Shown: piece by piece, positions 17,910 through 28,222 of the stretch | Layout: each line of letters begins with the position of its first letter | How positions within the stretch are numbered: the stretch's first letter is position 1 | Assembly (NCBI RefSeq): GCF_030295935.1 | Contig: NZ_AP027362.1 | Span: forward strand, 3,162,001-3,226,000 | Reading direction: 5' to 3' | Length of the DNA stretch: 64,000 bases | Origin: Thalassotalea piscium | GTDB lineage: Bacteria; Pseudomonadota; Gammaproteobacteria; Enterobacterales; Alteromonadaceae | Notes under the pieces: model-generated | What the model was told of the DNA's origin: nothing | What the model saw: only the letters and a program-made list of their open reading frames with translations | The model's database searches: none | Translations under genes and position numbers: made by a program

Positions 17910-18506
17910 ATGTTGCTGTTAACAGTTGTTCTAATTATTTTTGCCTACTTATTAGGCTCTATTTCTAGTGCCATTTTAATTTGCCGAATACTTAACTTAC
18001 CCGACCCTCGCACCCAAGGTTCGAATAACCCTGGTGCAACTAATGTTTTACGCATAAGTAATAAACGTACTGCGATAGCCGTTTTAACATTCGATGTATT
18101 AAAAGGGACTATACCCGTTTGGGGAGCCTACTTTTTTGGACTTGAACCTATATCTCTTGGTCTCATTGCACTTGCTGCATGTTTAGGGCATATGTACCCT
18201 ATATTTTTTCAATTTAAAGGGGGCAAAGCAGTTGCAACAGCCTTCGGTGTGTTACTGCCAATAGGCTTAGATTTAGCAGGTCTGCTTATTTTTACTTGGT
18301 ATTTTGTTGCAAAAATAACACGCTATTCAAGTTTAGCCGCTATTGTAACGGTGAGTTTAGCGCCTGTTTATACTTGGTTATTAAAACCACTTTATACCTA
18401 CCCTGTTATTATGCTCTCTGTATTAATAATTTTAAGGCACAGAGCTAACTTGTGGCGACTAATTAGAGGCATAGAGCCTAAAATATCAACCAAAAAATCA
18501 ATTTAA
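17910..18506 (+). CDS. plsY: Glycerol-3-phosphate acyltransferase PlsY
   Basis: This 198-residue membrane protein has the three PlsY cytoplasmic motifs: [24 protein letters not shown] and [21 protein letters not shown]. It transfers the acyl group from acyl-phosphate to glycerol-3-phosphate in phospholipid synthesis. It is divergent from folB; its last 4 bases overlap the convergent tsaD stop. Confidence 0.96.
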   Translation: MLLLTVVLIIFAYLLGSISSAILICRILNLPDPRTQGSNNPGATNVLRISNKRTAIAVLTFDVLKGTIPVWGAYFFGLEPISLGLIALAACLGHMYPIFFQFKGGKAVATAFGVLLPIGLDLAGLLIFTWYFVAKITRYSSLAAIVTVSLAPVYTWLLKPLYTYPVIMLSVLIILRHRANLWRLIRGIEPKISTKKSI

Positions 18507-19516
18507 ATAGCCGCTAGTGTATCTAAAGGCCAACGAGGTGTTGCTTTAAAAGACAAATCGGCAAAAACACCTGCCTTTAACCGCTGCATACCCGCGTAAG
18601 CGATCATTGCTCCGTTATCAGTACAAAATTCAGGACGAGGGTAATAAACTTTCCCACCTAATTTCGCCGTAATTTGCTCAAGCTTATTTCGTAATTCGGT
18701 ATTAGCACTTACACCACCGGCTATAACTAAGCGTTTAAGTTCACACTGAAGTAGTGCCCTTTTACACTTGATCGCCAACGTATCAACAACGGCTTCTTGA
18801 AACGCATAAGCAACATCAGCATGTGTTTGCTCATCCATCTCTTCTTTACGAATAGTATTTGCCGCAAATGTTTTTAAGCCACTGAAGCTAAAGTCTAACC
18901 CTGGTCTATCTGTCATAGGTCGAGGGAATTTGAACCGGCCTTTAGTTCCTTGCTCTGCCATTTTAGCTAAGGCAGGGCCTCCAGGGTAATCTAAGCCTAA
19001 TAGTTTAGCGGTTTTATCAAATGCTTCACCTGCAGCATCATCTACAGACTCGCCAAGTAGTTCATAACGACCAATGCCATCAACACGAACCAGCATAGTG
19101 TGACCACCAGAAACCAGTAATGCAACAAAAGGAAATTCAGGTACATCCTCTTCTAACATGGGCGCAAGTAGATGTCCTTCCATGTGATGCACTGGAACTG
19201 CAGGTAAATTCCAACCATACGCTAAACTGCGACCAATAGAACAACCAACAAGTAATGCTCCTACTAACCCTGGCCCGGCAGTATAAGCGACGCCGTCTAA
19301 ATCTTTAGCTGTTAAACCAGCATCCGCCAACACTTCTTTAATCAATGGGATAGTTTTACGCACATGATCTCGTGATGCTAATTCTGGCACAACGCCGCCG
19401 TAGTCAGCATGTACCGCTATTTGACTATATAAACGATGAACTAAAATCCCTTCATTTTCATCATAAATGGCAATACCAGTTTCATCGCAAGATGTTTCAA
19501 TTCCTAAAATTCGCAT
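18503..19516 (-). CDS. tsaD: tRNA N6-adenosine threonylcarbamoyltransferase TsaD
   Basis: The protein has 337 residues and the Kae1/TsaD hallmarks: [19 protein letters not shown], metal ligands in [38 protein letters not shown] and [13 protein letters not shown]. It transfers threonylcarbamoyl to A37 of ANN-decoding tRNAs with TsaB and TsaE. It is divergent from rpsU, the usual gammaproteobacterial arrangement. Confidence 0.97.
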   Translation of the reverse strand: MRILGIETSCDETGIAIYDENEGILVHRLYSQIAVHADYGGVVPELASRDHVRKTIPLIKEVLADAGLTAKDLDGVAYTAGPGLVGALLVGCSIGRSLAYGWNLPAVPVHHMEGHLLAPMLEEDVPEFPFVALLVSGGHTMLVRVDGIGRYELLGESVDDAAGEAFDKTAKLLGLDYPGGPALAKMAEQGTKGRFKFPRPMTDRPGLDFSFSGLKTFAANTIRKEEMDEQTHADVAYAFQEAVVDTLAIKCKRALLQCELKRLVIAGGVSANTELRNKLEQITAKLGGKVYYPRPEFCTDNGAMIAYAGMQRLKAGVFADLSFKATPRWPLDTLAAI

Positions 19517-19730
19517 ATTAAGTAATAACTACGGCTATATAATATAAGTTACGGTGATTTTACCTAGCATTTCACAATTAAACTAGTGTACTTCTATTTA
19601 AAACTTTACAACTCTATGTCATTAGCATTAGAATATGGCACCAATTTTTGATAGAGCGGGTGCACGTAAGACTAATTTAAGTCGAAGCGATCACCGATTT
19701 ATATAGATATAAACTAAGGTAAGAGGCAAC

Positions 19731-19946
19731 ATGCCAGTAATTAAAGTTAGAGAAAACGAACCATTTGACGTAGCATTACGTCGTTTTAAACGTTCATGTG
19801 AAAAAGCAGGTATCCTTTCAGAAGTCCGTCGTCGTGAGTCTTATGAAAAGCCAACTTGGGAACGTAAGCGTAAGAAAGCAGCCGCAGTTAAACGCGCAGC
19901 TAAAAAAGTTTCTCGTGAGAATGCACGCCGCATTCGCATGTACTAA
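19731..19946 (+). CDS. rpsU: Small ribosomal subunit protein bS21
   Basis: The 71-residue, highly basic protein begins [20 protein letters not shown] and ends ARRIRMY, matching bS21. RBS GTAAGAGG lies 9 nt upstream. It helps initiation complexes form on the 30S subunit. It is the first gene of the classical macromolecular synthesis cluster rpsU-(yqeY)-dnaG-rpoD. Confidence 0.98.
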   Translation: MPVIKVRENEPFDVALRRFKRSCEKAGILSEVRRRESYEKPTWERKRKKAAAVKRAAKKVSRENARRIRMY

Positions 19947-19986
19947 GCCAACCTTAGTTTAGAACTATCAATTTGAGTACCTACAA

Positions 19987-20430
19987 GTGACTTTACTTGA
20001 ACAACTCAAAAATGAAATGAAAAATGCCATGCGAGCTAAAGACAAATTACGTCTTGGCGTTATCCGCATGGCATTATCTGCTGTAAAACAAGCCGAAATT
20101 GATCATAACACCGAAGCAACTAACGACAATGTAATTGTTATTTTAACCAAAATGGTTAAACAACGTAGAGAGTCGATAAAAATGTTTTCTGAAGGTGGTC
20201 GTGACGACATGGCAGAAATTGAAAAAGCAGAAGTAGTTGTTTTAGAAGACTTTCTACCACAACCTCTTTCCCAAGAAGAAATTAACACACTTATTAGCAA
20301 GGCAATTACTGAATCTGAGGCTACATCAATGGCTGAAATCGGCAAAGTAATGGCAATTTTAAAACCAGCCATGCAAGGTAAAGCTGATTTAGGTGCAGTA
20401 AGCGCGCAAGTTAGAACCGCCTTACAATAG
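19987..20430 (+). CDS. yqeY: GatB/YqeY domain protein
   Basis: This 147-residue protein starts at GTG and contains the YqeY-fold signature: LKNEMKNAMRAKDKLRLGVIRMALSA, EIEKAEVVVLEDFLPQ and MAEIGKVMAILKPAMQGKADLG. The domain is the tRNA-binding tail domain of GatB standing alone; its cellular role is not settled. It follows rpsU by 40 bp and ends at the strong terminator before dnaG. Confidence 0.93.
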   Translation: MTLLEQLKNEMKNAMRAKDKLRLGVIRMALSAVKQAEIDHNTEATNDNVIVILTKMVKQRRESIKMFSEGGRDDMAEIEKAEVVVLEDFLPQPLSQEEINTLISKAITESEATSMAEIGKVMAILKPAMQGKADLGAVSAQVRTALQ

Positions 20431-20448
20431 TAACTAAAAAATAATTTC

Positions 20449-20483
20449 AAAAAGCCGCGTATTCGCTGAATACGCGGCTTTTT
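20449..20483 (+). terminator. Intrinsic terminator between yqeY and dnaG
   Basis: A perfect 16-bp stem, AAAAAGCCGCGTATTC with GAATACGCGGCTTTTT, around a GCT loop. In E. coli an internal terminator sits between rpsU and dnaG to lower primase expression; here the equivalent lies after yqeY. Confidence 0.93.
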
Positions 20484-20594
20484 AATACACTAATTAGTAT
20501 TATTTCAACAAAGATCTAATTAGCGATTGAGTTCAAGATCTAGTCGGGTGTAAACTATGCTCCCGATAATACTTTTGTGGAGGTTTTGCAGTTA

Positions 20595-22352
20595 ATGGCC
20601 GGTATGATCCCTCGACAATTTATTGATGACCTACTCGCTCGCGCAGATATTGTTGAGCTAATAGATTCACGTGTACCATTAAAAAAGGCAGGTAAAAATT
20701 ACCAAGCTTGCTGCCCTTTTCATACCGAAAAATCACCCTCTTTTACTGTTAGCCAAGATAAACAGTTTTATCACTGTTTTGGCTGTGGCGAGCATGGTAA
20801 CGCTATTTCATTCTTAATGGAGTTCGACCGCCTAGAGTTTCCTGACGCAGTAGAAGAATTAGCCTCTCATTACAGTATGGAAGTACCCCGAGAGCAACAA
20901 AACCAAAGTCCAGCCCAGCTTAAACAACAACAACAAGCGTATTTACAAAAACAAGACGATTACGAGTTAATGGCGAACATTAGCCGGTTTTATCAACAGC
21001 AGCTAAAAGTGGCTACAGATAAAGACGTGGCGATTAACTACCTAAAAGGTAGAGGCTTAAGCGGCGAAATATGTAAACGTTTTGGTATTGGCTACATTAG
21101 TGATAGTTGGGACGGCGTAATGAAAAATTTTGGTGGTACTGCTAGTACCAACCAACAACTAATCGATTTAGGTATGGCAATTGAAGGCGACAAAAATAGG
21201 CCGTACGACCGTTTTCGTGGCCGTATAATGTTCCCTATAAGTGATAAGCGTGGTCGCGTAATTGGTTTCGGTGGGCGTGTGATCAACGATGGCACGCCTA
21301 AGTATTTAAACTCTCCTGAAACTCGCATATATCATAAAGGACAAGAACTTTACGGGCTTTATGAAGCAAAACAAGCCAATAAAAACTTACAACGATTAGT
21401 TGTAGTTGAAGGCTATATGGATGTTGTTGCTCTTGCACAACATGGCGTTGATTATGCTGTTGCATCACTTGGTACAGCAACAACACCTGAGCAGTTACAA
21501 ACACTTTTTAGAACTGTAAAAGAAGTTATTTGTTGCTATGACGGTGACCGAGCAGGTCGCGAAGCCGCATGGCGCGCAATGGACAATGCACTACCGCTTA
21601 TTCAAGATGGTTATTCACTTAAATTTGTCTTTTTGCCCGATGGTGAAGACCCAGACTCTTTAATTCGTCAGAAAGGCCAACAAGCATTCGAACAAATAAT
21701 TGACGAAGCGACACCGTTATCTCAATTTATTTTTGACCATTTGCTAGCACAAGTAAATCTTCAAACAGCCGAAGGCAAAGGCGCATTAATTGAGTCTTTT
21801 CAGCCCTATTTAACCAAATTGCCTGCAAGCACACTAAAAGATTCAATATTAACCCAATTGGCAAACCACTTCGGACACAGCAATGAACAACAACTAGCAA
21901 AATTAACAAAATCTTTTGCGAATCAGTCGGCAACAAAGCCTAAAATAAAGCAGCAAAAAGTTACCCCAGTACGTTTAGCTATTGCATTATTACTTGAGTA
22001 TCCCCATATAGTAAGATCATTACCTGAGCCATCTGTACTACAGCATTTAGATATACCTGGTATTCCTTTATTAAATCAAATAATTAGTATTTGTTTAGAA
22101 TATCAAAATATCAATAGCGCTCAGCTAATTGAACACTTTAGATCGACAGAAGAAGGTAATCAGCTCGCCAAACTCATGTGTTGGCAGCATCATGTGGTTA
22201 AAGAAGCCGCAGAAGGTGTCTTTTTAGACAGCATTGAAAAAATATTAGACAGTTTTGTAGAACAAAGAACAGAACTATTATTACAAAAAGCGCGAACAGG
22301 CGAAATGAATACGCAAGAAAAGCAAGAGTTACAAGCACTATTAAATGCGTAA
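20595..22352 (+). CDS. dnaG: DNA primase DnaG
   Basis: From the ATG at 20595 (GGAGG at 20579-20583) this is 585 residues; an in-frame GTG at 20577 overlaps that RBS and is unlikely to be used. Domains: CHC2 zinc-binding (CCPFHTEKSPSF, YHCFGCGEHG), the primase core N domain (GYISDSWDGVM, GRIMFPISDKRGRVIGFGGR), Toprim (VVVEGYMDVVALAQHGV, CYDGDRAGREAAWRAM) and a C-terminal DnaB-binding helical domain. It makes RNA primers at the replication fork. Confidence 0.97.
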   Translation: MAGMIPRQFIDDLLARADIVELIDSRVPLKKAGKNYQACCPFHTEKSPSFTVSQDKQFYHCFGCGEHGNAISFLMEFDRLEFPDAVEELASHYSMEVPREQQNQSPAQLKQQQQAYLQKQDDYELMANISRFYQQQLKVATDKDVAINYLKGRGLSGEICKRFGIGYISDSWDGVMKNFGGTASTNQQLIDLGMAIEGDKNRPYDRFRGRIMFPISDKRGRVIGFGGRVINDGTPKYLNSPETRIYHKGQELYGLYEAKQANKNLQRLVVVEGYMDVVALAQHGVDYAVASLGTATTPEQLQTLFRTVKEVICCYDGDRAGREAAWRAMDNALPLIQDGYSLKFVFLPDGEDPDSLIRQKGQQAFEQIIDEATPLSQFIFDHLLAQVNLQTAEGKGALIESFQPYLTKLPASTLKDSILTQLANHFGHSNEQQLAKLTKSFANQSATKPKIKQQKVTPVRLAIALLLEYPHIVRSLPEPSVLQHLDIPGIPLLNQIISICLEYQNINSAQLIEHFRSTEEGNQLAKLMCWQHHVVKEAAEGVFLDSIEKILDSFVEQRTELLLQKARTGEMNTQEKQELQALLNA

Positions 22353-22482
22353 ATGCATTAATATTACCTGACTATAAACTTAGCTGCTATAATTTAAGCG
22401 CTGGTAATTAAACAAGCATTTTGCTATAATTTTCAGCTTTACTGTTCGTAATTTGATAGCCATAAAAGGTGGACAATCGTCA

Positions 22483-24321
22483 ATGGATCAAGCCCCACAA
22501 TCTAGACTTAAAGAGCTTATAACCAAAGGTAAAGAGCAAGGTTACTTAACGTTTGCCGAGGTTAATGATCATCTCCCGCAGGATATTATTGATTCTGATC
22601 AGGTTGAAGATATCATTCGCATGATTAACGACATGGGTATTCAGGTGTTTGAAAATGCACCGGATAGCGACACGTTAATGATGAGCGAAGCTAATACCGA
22701 CGAAGATGCCGCAGAAGCAGCCGCGCAAGCACTGGCTACGGTTGAAAGTGAAATAGGTCGTACTACAGATCCTGTCCGCATGTATATGCGTGAAATGGGT
22801 ACGGTAGAACTATTAACCCGTAAAGGGGAAATAGTTATTGCCAAGCGTATCGAAGAAGGGATCAAAGAAGTTCAACGCTCAGTTTCAGAGTATCCACCAG
22901 CAATTAACTTCTTGTTAGAGCAGTGGGACAACTTCGAAGCAGAAGAAGGCCGATTAAGCGATATAATCGTAGGCTTTTTAGACCCCGATGCTGAAGAAGA
23001 AGAAATTCCAGTAGCGGCAACGCATATCGGATCTGAATTATCACAAGAAGAACTTGATGATGAAGATGAAGATAAAGAAGATGAAGACGAAGAAGAAATT
23101 GATACAGGTCCAGATCCTGAGCTAGCACGAGAAAAGTTTACCTTATTACGCGCCGCTTACGAGAAAGCTAACGCTGTAATTGCTGACAAAGGCCGTGATC
23201 ATAAAAACGCACAAATAGCGATTGATGAATTGGCTGAAGTTTTTAAAGAGTTCAGACTAGTACCTAAATTGTTTGATCGCCTAGTTAAAAATATGCGTGC
23301 AGTTATGGATCGTTTACGTGTTCAAGAACGTTTGATAATGAAACATTGTGTTGTTGGCGCAGGTATGCCAAAAACAACGTTCATTAAAATATTTCCTGGT
23401 AATGAAACGTCTAAAAACTGGTTTGAAGAGCAAAAAGCTGCTGGTGAACCTTATTCAGCCAAGCTAGCCGATGTTGAGCAAGACGTAGAGCGTTGTATTT
23501 ATAAACTCAACCAACTTGAAGAAGAAACCTTCTTAAACGTACATGGCATAAAAGACATAAACCGTCGCATGTCAATTGGTGAAGCAAAAGCTCGCCGTGC
23601 GAAAAAAGAAATGGTGGAAGCTAACTTACGTTTAGTTATTTCAATTGCTAAAAAATACACCAACCGTGGTTTACAATTCTTAGACTTGATCCAAGAAGGT
23701 AACATCGGTTTGATGAAAGCTGTTGATAAGTTTGAATACCGTCGTGGATATAAGTTCTCAACTTATGCAACATGGTGGATCCGTCAAGCAATAACACGCT
23801 CAATTGCTGACCAAGCACGTACTATTCGTATTCCTGTACATATGATTGAAACGATTAACAAACTTAATCGCATTTCTCGTCAAATGTTACAAGAAATGGG
23901 TCGTGAGCCAACGCCAGAAGAATTAGCAGAACGTATGATCATGCCTGAAGATAAAATTCGTAAGGTATTGAAAATAGCGAAAGAGCCAATTTCAATGGAA
24001 ACACCTATTGGTGACGATGAAGATTCACACTTAGGTGACTTTATTGAAGATGGCAGCGGTGAATTACCTGTTGACTCAGCAACAGCTGAAAACTTAAAGC
24101 ATGCTACACACGAAGTATTAGCAGGTCTTACTGCTCGTGAGGCTAAAGTACTAAGAATGCGATTTGGTATTGATATGAATACCGATCACACGCTAGAAGA
24201 AGTAGGCAAGCAGTTTGACGTTACTCGTGAACGTATTCGTCAAATTGAAGCTAAAGCGTTACGTAAATTACGTCACCCATCACGCTCTGAACAGCTGAAA
24301 AGCTTCTTAGATGGTGAGTAA
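22483..24321 (+). CDS. rpoD: RNA polymerase sigma-70 factor RpoD
   Basis: The ATG at 22483 (GGTGG upstream) gives 612 residues aligning with E. coli RpoD from [20 protein letters not shown]. Region 1.1 is present, followed by region 1.2 ([16 protein letters not shown]) and a long acidic non-conserved insert with a D/E run at about residues 185-210. Regions 2 ([30 protein letters not shown]), 3 and 4 ([20 protein letters not shown]) are complete. It is the housekeeping sigma factor. The in-frame start at 22453 would add 10 atypical residues. Confidence 0.98.
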   Translation: MDQAPQSRLKELITKGKEQGYLTFAEVNDHLPQDIIDSDQVEDIIRMINDMGIQVFENAPDSDTLMMSEANTDEDAAEAAAQALATVESEIGRTTDPVRMYMREMGTVELLTRKGEIVIAKRIEEGIKEVQRSVSEYPPAINFLLEQWDNFEAEEGRLSDIIVGFLDPDAEEEEIPVAATHIGSELSQEELDDEDEDKEDEDEEEIDTGPDPELAREKFTLLRAAYEKANAVIADKGRDHKNAQIAIDELAEVFKEFRLVPKLFDRLVKNMRAVMDRLRVQERLIMKHCVVGAGMPKTTFIKIFPGNETSKNWFEEQKAAGEPYSAKLADVEQDVERCIYKLNQLEEETFLNVHGIKDINRRMSIGEAKARRAKKEMVEANLRLVISIAKKYTNRGLQFLDLIQEGNIGLMKAVDKFEYRRGYKFSTYATWWIRQAITRSIADQARTIRIPVHMIETINKLNRISRQMLQEMGREPTPEELAERMIMPEDKIRKVLKIAKEPISMETPIGDDEDSHLGDFIEDGSGELPVDSATAENLKHATHEVLAGLTAREAKVLRMRFGIDMNTDHTLEEVGKQFDVTRERIRQIEAKALRKLRHPSRSEQLKSFLDGE

Positions 24322-24341
24322 GCTTATTCTATAGCATAAAT

Positions 24342-24367
24342 AAAAAGCTCCTTAACGGAGCTTTTTT
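24342..24367 (+). terminator. Intrinsic terminator after rpoD
   Basis: AAAAAGCTCC and GGAGCTTTTTT pair around TTAAC, ending the rpsU-dnaG-rpoD cluster 20 bp beyond the rpoD stop. Confidence 0.92.
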
Positions 24368-24512
24368 GATCTAAAGGAAAGAACAGTACTAAATTCATTA
24401 TTTTCCAGATGATAACTTTTAACAAATAACAGCTATAAAGCTAATGAACCCCACTAACTGCCTAACATTTAAGCTATCAGTATTATTTTAATGACTTTTT
24501 AAACTTCTGATA

Positions 24513-24541
24513 GTGACAACAATTTAAAAAATGCTTATACT
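24513..24541 (+). promoter_or_regulatory. Promoter of the tRNA-Ile2 gene
   Basis: GTGACA (24513-24518) and TATACT (24536-24541) are spaced 17 bp apart, close to sigma-70 consensus, about 44 bp before the tRNA. Between -10 and the tRNA lies a GC-rich GCACGCCG stretch, as in stringently controlled stable-RNA promoters. Confidence 0.7.
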
Positions 24542-24584
24542 GCACGCCGTTTTGTAGAGATCATCAACACGACGCAGAAAATAT

Positions 24585-24661
24585 GGCCCCTTAGCTCAGT
24601 TGGTTAGAGCATCCGACTCATAATCGGCAGGTCCCCTGTTCAAGTCAGGGAGGGGCCACCA
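24585..24661 (+). tRNA. ileX: tRNA-Ile2 (anticodon CAT, lysidine-modified)
   Basis: This is a 77-nt tRNA with encoded CCA. The acceptor stem GGCCCCT pairs with AGGGGCC. The D-loop region is AGCTCAGTTGGTTAGAGC, the anticodon loop is CTCATAA, and the T-arm is CCCTGTTCAAGTCAGGG. It resembles the E. coli ileX gene, which also follows rpoD, rather than an initiator or elongator Met tRNA. The CAT anticodon must be converted to lysidine-AU by TilS to read AUA. Its 3' half is duplicated at 28651-28688, so it served as an integration site. Confidence 0.95.
24617..24654. repeat. Attachment-site repeat (tRNA side)
   Basis: The 38 bp from the anticodon loop to the T-arm/acceptor stem recur at 28651-28688 with one mismatch (CGGCAGG versus CGGCGGG). 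This is the pattern left by a tyrosine-recombinase element that integrates at the tRNA 3' end and restores the gene. Confidence 0.8.
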
Positions 24662-24884
24662 TTTCCGCTTATTACGTGGGTTAGATGGTAATTAAACACT
24701 CACATTCCTCAGTTTACCAAATAAGTCGCCAATCCCAACCATGCTCAGCTTGGACCACCTAAAATTTCCTAATATATAGTGATAAAGTCGCCACGTTTGA
24801 TTAGGGCTCGCTCCTAGTAACGAAATTCGTGTAATTATTCAGTAAATATAAAATTGGATTAAATCCTGAAATTATCAGGGATTG

Positions 24885-25226
24885 TTAGTCTCTCACAGCG
24901 TGCTCAAAACACTGATAACCAATCACGACATGATCTAATACCTCAATATCAAAGTACTTAGCCGCTTGTTTAATATTATGTGTAAATTGAAAACCACAGC
25001 TTGGTTTGGGATTTCCCGATGGGTGGTTATGCGATGGGTGGTTATGCACCAGTATTATCGTTGGCGAATTAATTATAATAGCTGAACGTAAAACCTCTGC
25101 TGGTCTGAGTGATACAGCCTTTACCGTGCCTATAGCAACAGTTTCATAGTTTATAATGGTGTGTTGGTTAGTTAAGTTAACCACAATAAAGTGTTCTTTA
25201 GTTTCTAAAGATAGAAATTTAAACAC
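24885..25226 (-). pseudogene. RadC/JAB (MPN+) domain protein, 5'-truncated
   Basis: The 113 residues from a GTG start cover only the C-terminal JAB domain of RadC-type proteins: HFIVVNLTNQHTIINYETVAIGTV, LRSAIIINSPTIILVHNHPS and IEVLDHVVIG. Upstream in frame, DSPEKVYQ is still readable but is preceded by a TAA, so the N-terminal part is lost. The metal-binding HNHPSGNP motif is interrupted by an exact 15-bp tandem duplication (25017-25046), giving HNHPSHNHPSGNP. Such genes are common on integrative elements, with unclear function. It is likely inactive. Confidence 0.7.
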
Positions 25227-25324
25227 TTGATAAACCTTTTCAGGGCTATCAAGTGTTTAATTTAAAATATCACTTGCTACTTCTTTAAAGTTATAGCAAA
25301 TACTGAGTTCTCGTAGTATTGCCA

Positions 25325-25546
25325 TTACTTAGTTTGAATTTTATTAGTGGTTTTGATTTTTGCAGGACCTTTCACTTTTTTAAGTTCATTATCAAGAATC
25401 CCCTCTTTAGCAGCATCAGTGATCGTATCAATAACAGCTAATAAATTTTCTTTACTACCTACTTCAATTGCAGGCTTTCCTTTCTCAATTTCTAGTGATT
25501 TTAAGATATTTCGAAACAACCAATATTTGTTTAAAAACACCAACAA
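25325..25546 (-). CDS. Hypothetical protein (73 aa, possibly a fragment)
   Basis: A short reading frame ending in a lysine-rich tail (KKVKGPAKIKTTNKIQTK). I recognise no family, signal peptide or membrane segment. Coding status is doubtful; it may be a leftover of a longer gene between the RadC fragment and the primase-helicase gene. Confidence 0.25.
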   Translation of the reverse strand: MLVFLNKYWLFRNILKSLEIEKGKPAIEVGSKENLLAVIDTITDAAKEGILDNELKKVKGPAKIKTTNKIQTK

Positions 25547-25568
25547 CCGATTTACTTAAGTATGTTGA

Positions 25569-27926
25569 CTATCTAAAGGTAACTTCATAACCCAACGCTT
25601 TATAACCTTTTTCTCTTTTTGAAACCATGCGTTTTAATGTTAGGAAGTTATCTAAGTAATCATAAACTTGAACAGATTGCTTGTTGTTCCACTCTCGTCC
25701 AATACGTCCAACATATTGAGCGAGGATTCCTTTCCAAGCAATAGGTAACGTTATAAACAAGGTATCAAAATAAGGCATATCAAAACCTTCACCAACATAT
25801 TTACCAGTCGCCAAAATAACTTGCTTCTCATTTGCTAGACCTTTGTTAGTTTCAAGCATTGCAATGCGTTCTTTCCGCTGTTTAGTAGATATACCGCCAT
25901 GTAGCTCTACAACCGACATGCCAGTTTTTGTAAGCATTTCTGATAAAATTTCAATATGTTTTTTTCTTTCAGTCAAAACCATCACTGAGCGTTTATCTGT
26001 AACAGCAGCAACTATATCATTTACTATACGCTGATTTCGTTCTTGGCATTCTACTAAGTGTTTATAGACTTGAGAAATATGAGGTTTAGATTCAGGTTGT
26101 TGCCACTCTTCAGGGAAGTTTGTTGATGTTTCAGCAACGATAACTTGCGGGTTTAACATTACGGTAGATTTAATGCCTTTACATACAATGTTATCTAATT
26201 GGAACATCATCAACTTTTCCAAGCCATCTTGTCGTTTTGGTGTAGCGGTAAACCCGTGAATAAACTTAGCATGACAAGATTTGATTAAACTTTCATAATT
26301 TGATGCTAGTAAATGATGGCATTCATCAACGATGATCTGACCGTATTTTTCAATATATGGCTTGATATCTATGCCATTACGGCTAACCATGCTTTGATAA
26401 GTAGCAACATCAATCTGATAAGTTAGTTTCTCTTTACCACCGAATAACGAACCAACTTCAACATCTTTTATAAACACTTTGATACGCTCTAGCCATTGAT
26501 CTGCTAACTGGCGACTATGAACCAAAATTAATGTATTAACTTTGCGTTTAGCAATCAACGCGAGTGCCGTTACAGTTTTTCCAAATCCTGTAGACGCTTC
26601 AAGTATACCAACAGTCGAGTTTAATAACGCATTAACCGCTTTCTTTTGCTGGCTCTTTAACTTACCTGTAAATTTGATCTTGAGCAGTTTGTCTCCAACA
26701 AAACGTTTATCATCTTGAGTTACCGAGATATTTTGTTCTGATAATTTAGATTCCACATTTTGCAAACTACCACGAGGAAGGGTTAAATACTTTCCTTCAA
26801 TATGAGCCGCACAGATATATCTAGGAATACCAATCGTTGATATTCTTAATGCGTGTCGTTTGAAAAATTCGGGGTTAGAAAATACAGCTAAATGTTTCAA
26901 CCTTGATGTTAATTTTCCGGGCAGCTTGTCAATTGGAATATAAAGTTGGTCAGCAATGACAAGTGTTATTTCTTCGGGGCAATTGGTAATTGAGTCACTA
27001 TCAATGTGAGACAGTTTCTTCCATGGCGTGTCTGTTAATTCGTCGCTTGTTTTGTCATCAAACAATGATACTTTATCAAGTAAGTCATTAAGTTGTTTAC
27101 TATCAATTTTTTTTATTGAAGCAAGCTTTGCCCATTGATCTTTATACGCTGTTCCAGAGCTATCAATGAAAATACTATTCCCTTGCTTTCTTGGTATTAG
27201 TTGCAATGGTAAAGCGATCAAGTTACCAAAACCACCTTTTGGCATTACATCTTGGTTTGGAAATAAACGATCAAAACAGGTGAACGACAAAGCAGGATAC
27301 ATTTCCATTGCATTGGTTAATAAGGCATTACCTAGTTTTCTTGCTTTTGATGCTTCAACAGGTTGAGCAAAGAAAATCCATACATGACCACCATTACCGC
27401 TTCGAGGTCTTTCAATGATGTGTTGTATTTGATAACACTCGCATGCTTCAGAGAAAGCTCGGATTGATTCAGCCCAATCTTCTTTGTCAAAATCAGCTGC
27501 TAATATGTGAGTTGAATTATCTTCTAGAAGTGGATAAATACCAATTGTTTGATTCCCTTTAAGATGATCGAATATAGACTGTTGATCATATTGCTTAAAG
27601 TTTTGATTTGAACATTCAGTGCAACTTACGCGAGGTTTATTACAAATCTTAGGCTTCCATTCATTCCAACAGGCTGGAGAATAACCGCTTCTTCTATTTT
27701 TAGACTCCCATCTAAATGGGTAGACATCACTTCTACCTTTAAAATAGGAAATGAATAAATCGATTTTGGCTTCTGGCGATACATGTTGGTTGAAGTGTTT
27801 AGCAAGCTCACTTTCTTGCTCTGCTAAGATAGTATTTCGCTCATTTATCAGTAATTCTTTCTCTTTAACAAGCTGCTGAAGTCTACTATCTATTTGCGAT
27901 AACCTTTCAGGTAGTGGGCTAGACAA
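25569..27926 (-). CDS. Archaeo-eukaryotic primase-SF2 helicase fusion (TOTE conflict type)
   Basis: This is a 785-residue protein. Residues 1-45 form a coiled coil, followed by a Cys-containing patch (CNKPRVSCTECS) at about 93-105. An archaeo-eukaryotic-primase domain (about 110-310) has HILAADFDKEDW (acidic catalytic Asp-x-Asp), IIERPRSGNGGHVWIFF and GNLIALPLQL. A superfamily-2 helicase follows (about 420-780): Walker A GILEASTGFGKTVTAL, DECHHL box, HGFTATPKR, and the C-terminal QYVGRIGREW arginine finger motif. This fusion matches the primase-helicase core of TOTE conflict systems, proposed anti-invader modules. No nuclease gene of such systems is next to it, and activity is not proven. Confidence 0.85.
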   Translation of the reverse strand: MSSPLPERLSQIDSRLQQLVKEKELLINERNTILAEQESELAKHFNQHVSPEAKIDLFISYFKGRSDVYPFRWESKNRRSGYSPACWNEWKPKICNKPRVSCTECSNQNFKQYDQQSIFDHLKGNQTIGIYPLLEDNSTHILAADFDKEDWAESIRAFSEACECYQIQHIIERPRSGNGGHVWIFFAQPVEASKARKLGNALLTNAMEMYPALSFTCFDRLFPNQDVMPKGGFGNLIALPLQLIPRKQGNSIFIDSSGTAYKDQWAKLASIKKIDSKQLNDLLDKVSLFDDKTSDELTDTPWKKLSHIDSDSITNCPEEITLVIADQLYIPIDKLPGKLTSRLKHLAVFSNPEFFKRHALRISTIGIPRYICAAHIEGKYLTLPRGSLQNVESKLSEQNISVTQDDKRFVGDKLLKIKFTGKLKSQQKKAVNALLNSTVGILEASTGFGKTVTALALIAKRKVNTLILVHSRQLADQWLERIKVFIKDVEVGSLFGGKEKLTYQIDVATYQSMVSRNGIDIKPYIEKYGQIIVDECHHLLASNYESLIKSCHAKFIHGFTATPKRQDGLEKLMMFQLDNIVCKGIKSTVMLNPQVIVAETSTNFPEEWQQPESKPHISQVYKHLVECQERNQRIVNDIVAAVTDKRSVMVLTERKKHIEILSEMLTKTGMSVVELHGGISTKQRKERIAMLETNKGLANEKQVILATGKYVGEGFDMPYFDTLFITLPIAWKGILAQYVGRIGREWNNKQSVQVYDYLDNFLTLKRMVSKREKGYKALGYEVTFR

Positions 27927-27931
27927 ATTGA

Positions 27932-28222
27932 TTACTCAAAAGCTGTTGCTAGGTTTTCAGCTCTTAATATTCGCATAATATCGACACAGTCGTTCGAAAT
28001 TATGTAATAAATAGCATGTTTGCCATAAACACTGCGCCGATATCCTGAACGTATATAGTCCACGGCTTGATAATAAAGTGGATTTTCAGCAATGGCCTGA
28101 AATTTAATGATTAAGCCATCAACATATGATTTGGCTTTTGACAAACCAAAGTTATCAATACCATATTCGAAAAGCTGTTCGAAATCCTTATCAGCAGCAC
28201 TACTTAATTTATAGTTCGCCAT
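27932..28222 (-). CDS. parE: ParE/RelE-family toxin
   Basis: Starting at the ATG at 28222 gives 96 residues (MANYKLSSAADKDFEQLFEYG), with the family's GLSKAKSYVDGL, ENPLYYQAVDYIRSGYRRSVYGKHAIYYII and MRILRAENL. That C-terminal pattern is typical of ParE gyrase poisons rather than RelE mRNases. The start overlaps the antitoxin gene by 14 bp, the usual coupling. It lies 6 bp upstream of the primase-helicase gene and may share its transcript. Confidence 0.9.
   Translation of the reverse strand: MANYKLSSAADKDFEQLFEYGIDNFGLSKAKSYVDGLIIKFQAIAENPLYYQAVDYIRSGYRRSVYGKHAIYYIISNDCVDIMRILRAENLATAFE

Noticed and set aside
22904-23128. Minus-strand Leu-rich ORF inside rpoD
   Set aside because: It is the reverse reading of the acidic Asp/Glu run of RpoD.
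25347-25559. Plus-strand 70-residue ORF in the island
   Set aside because: Antisense to the small minus-strand frame, no RBS and no family; not supported.
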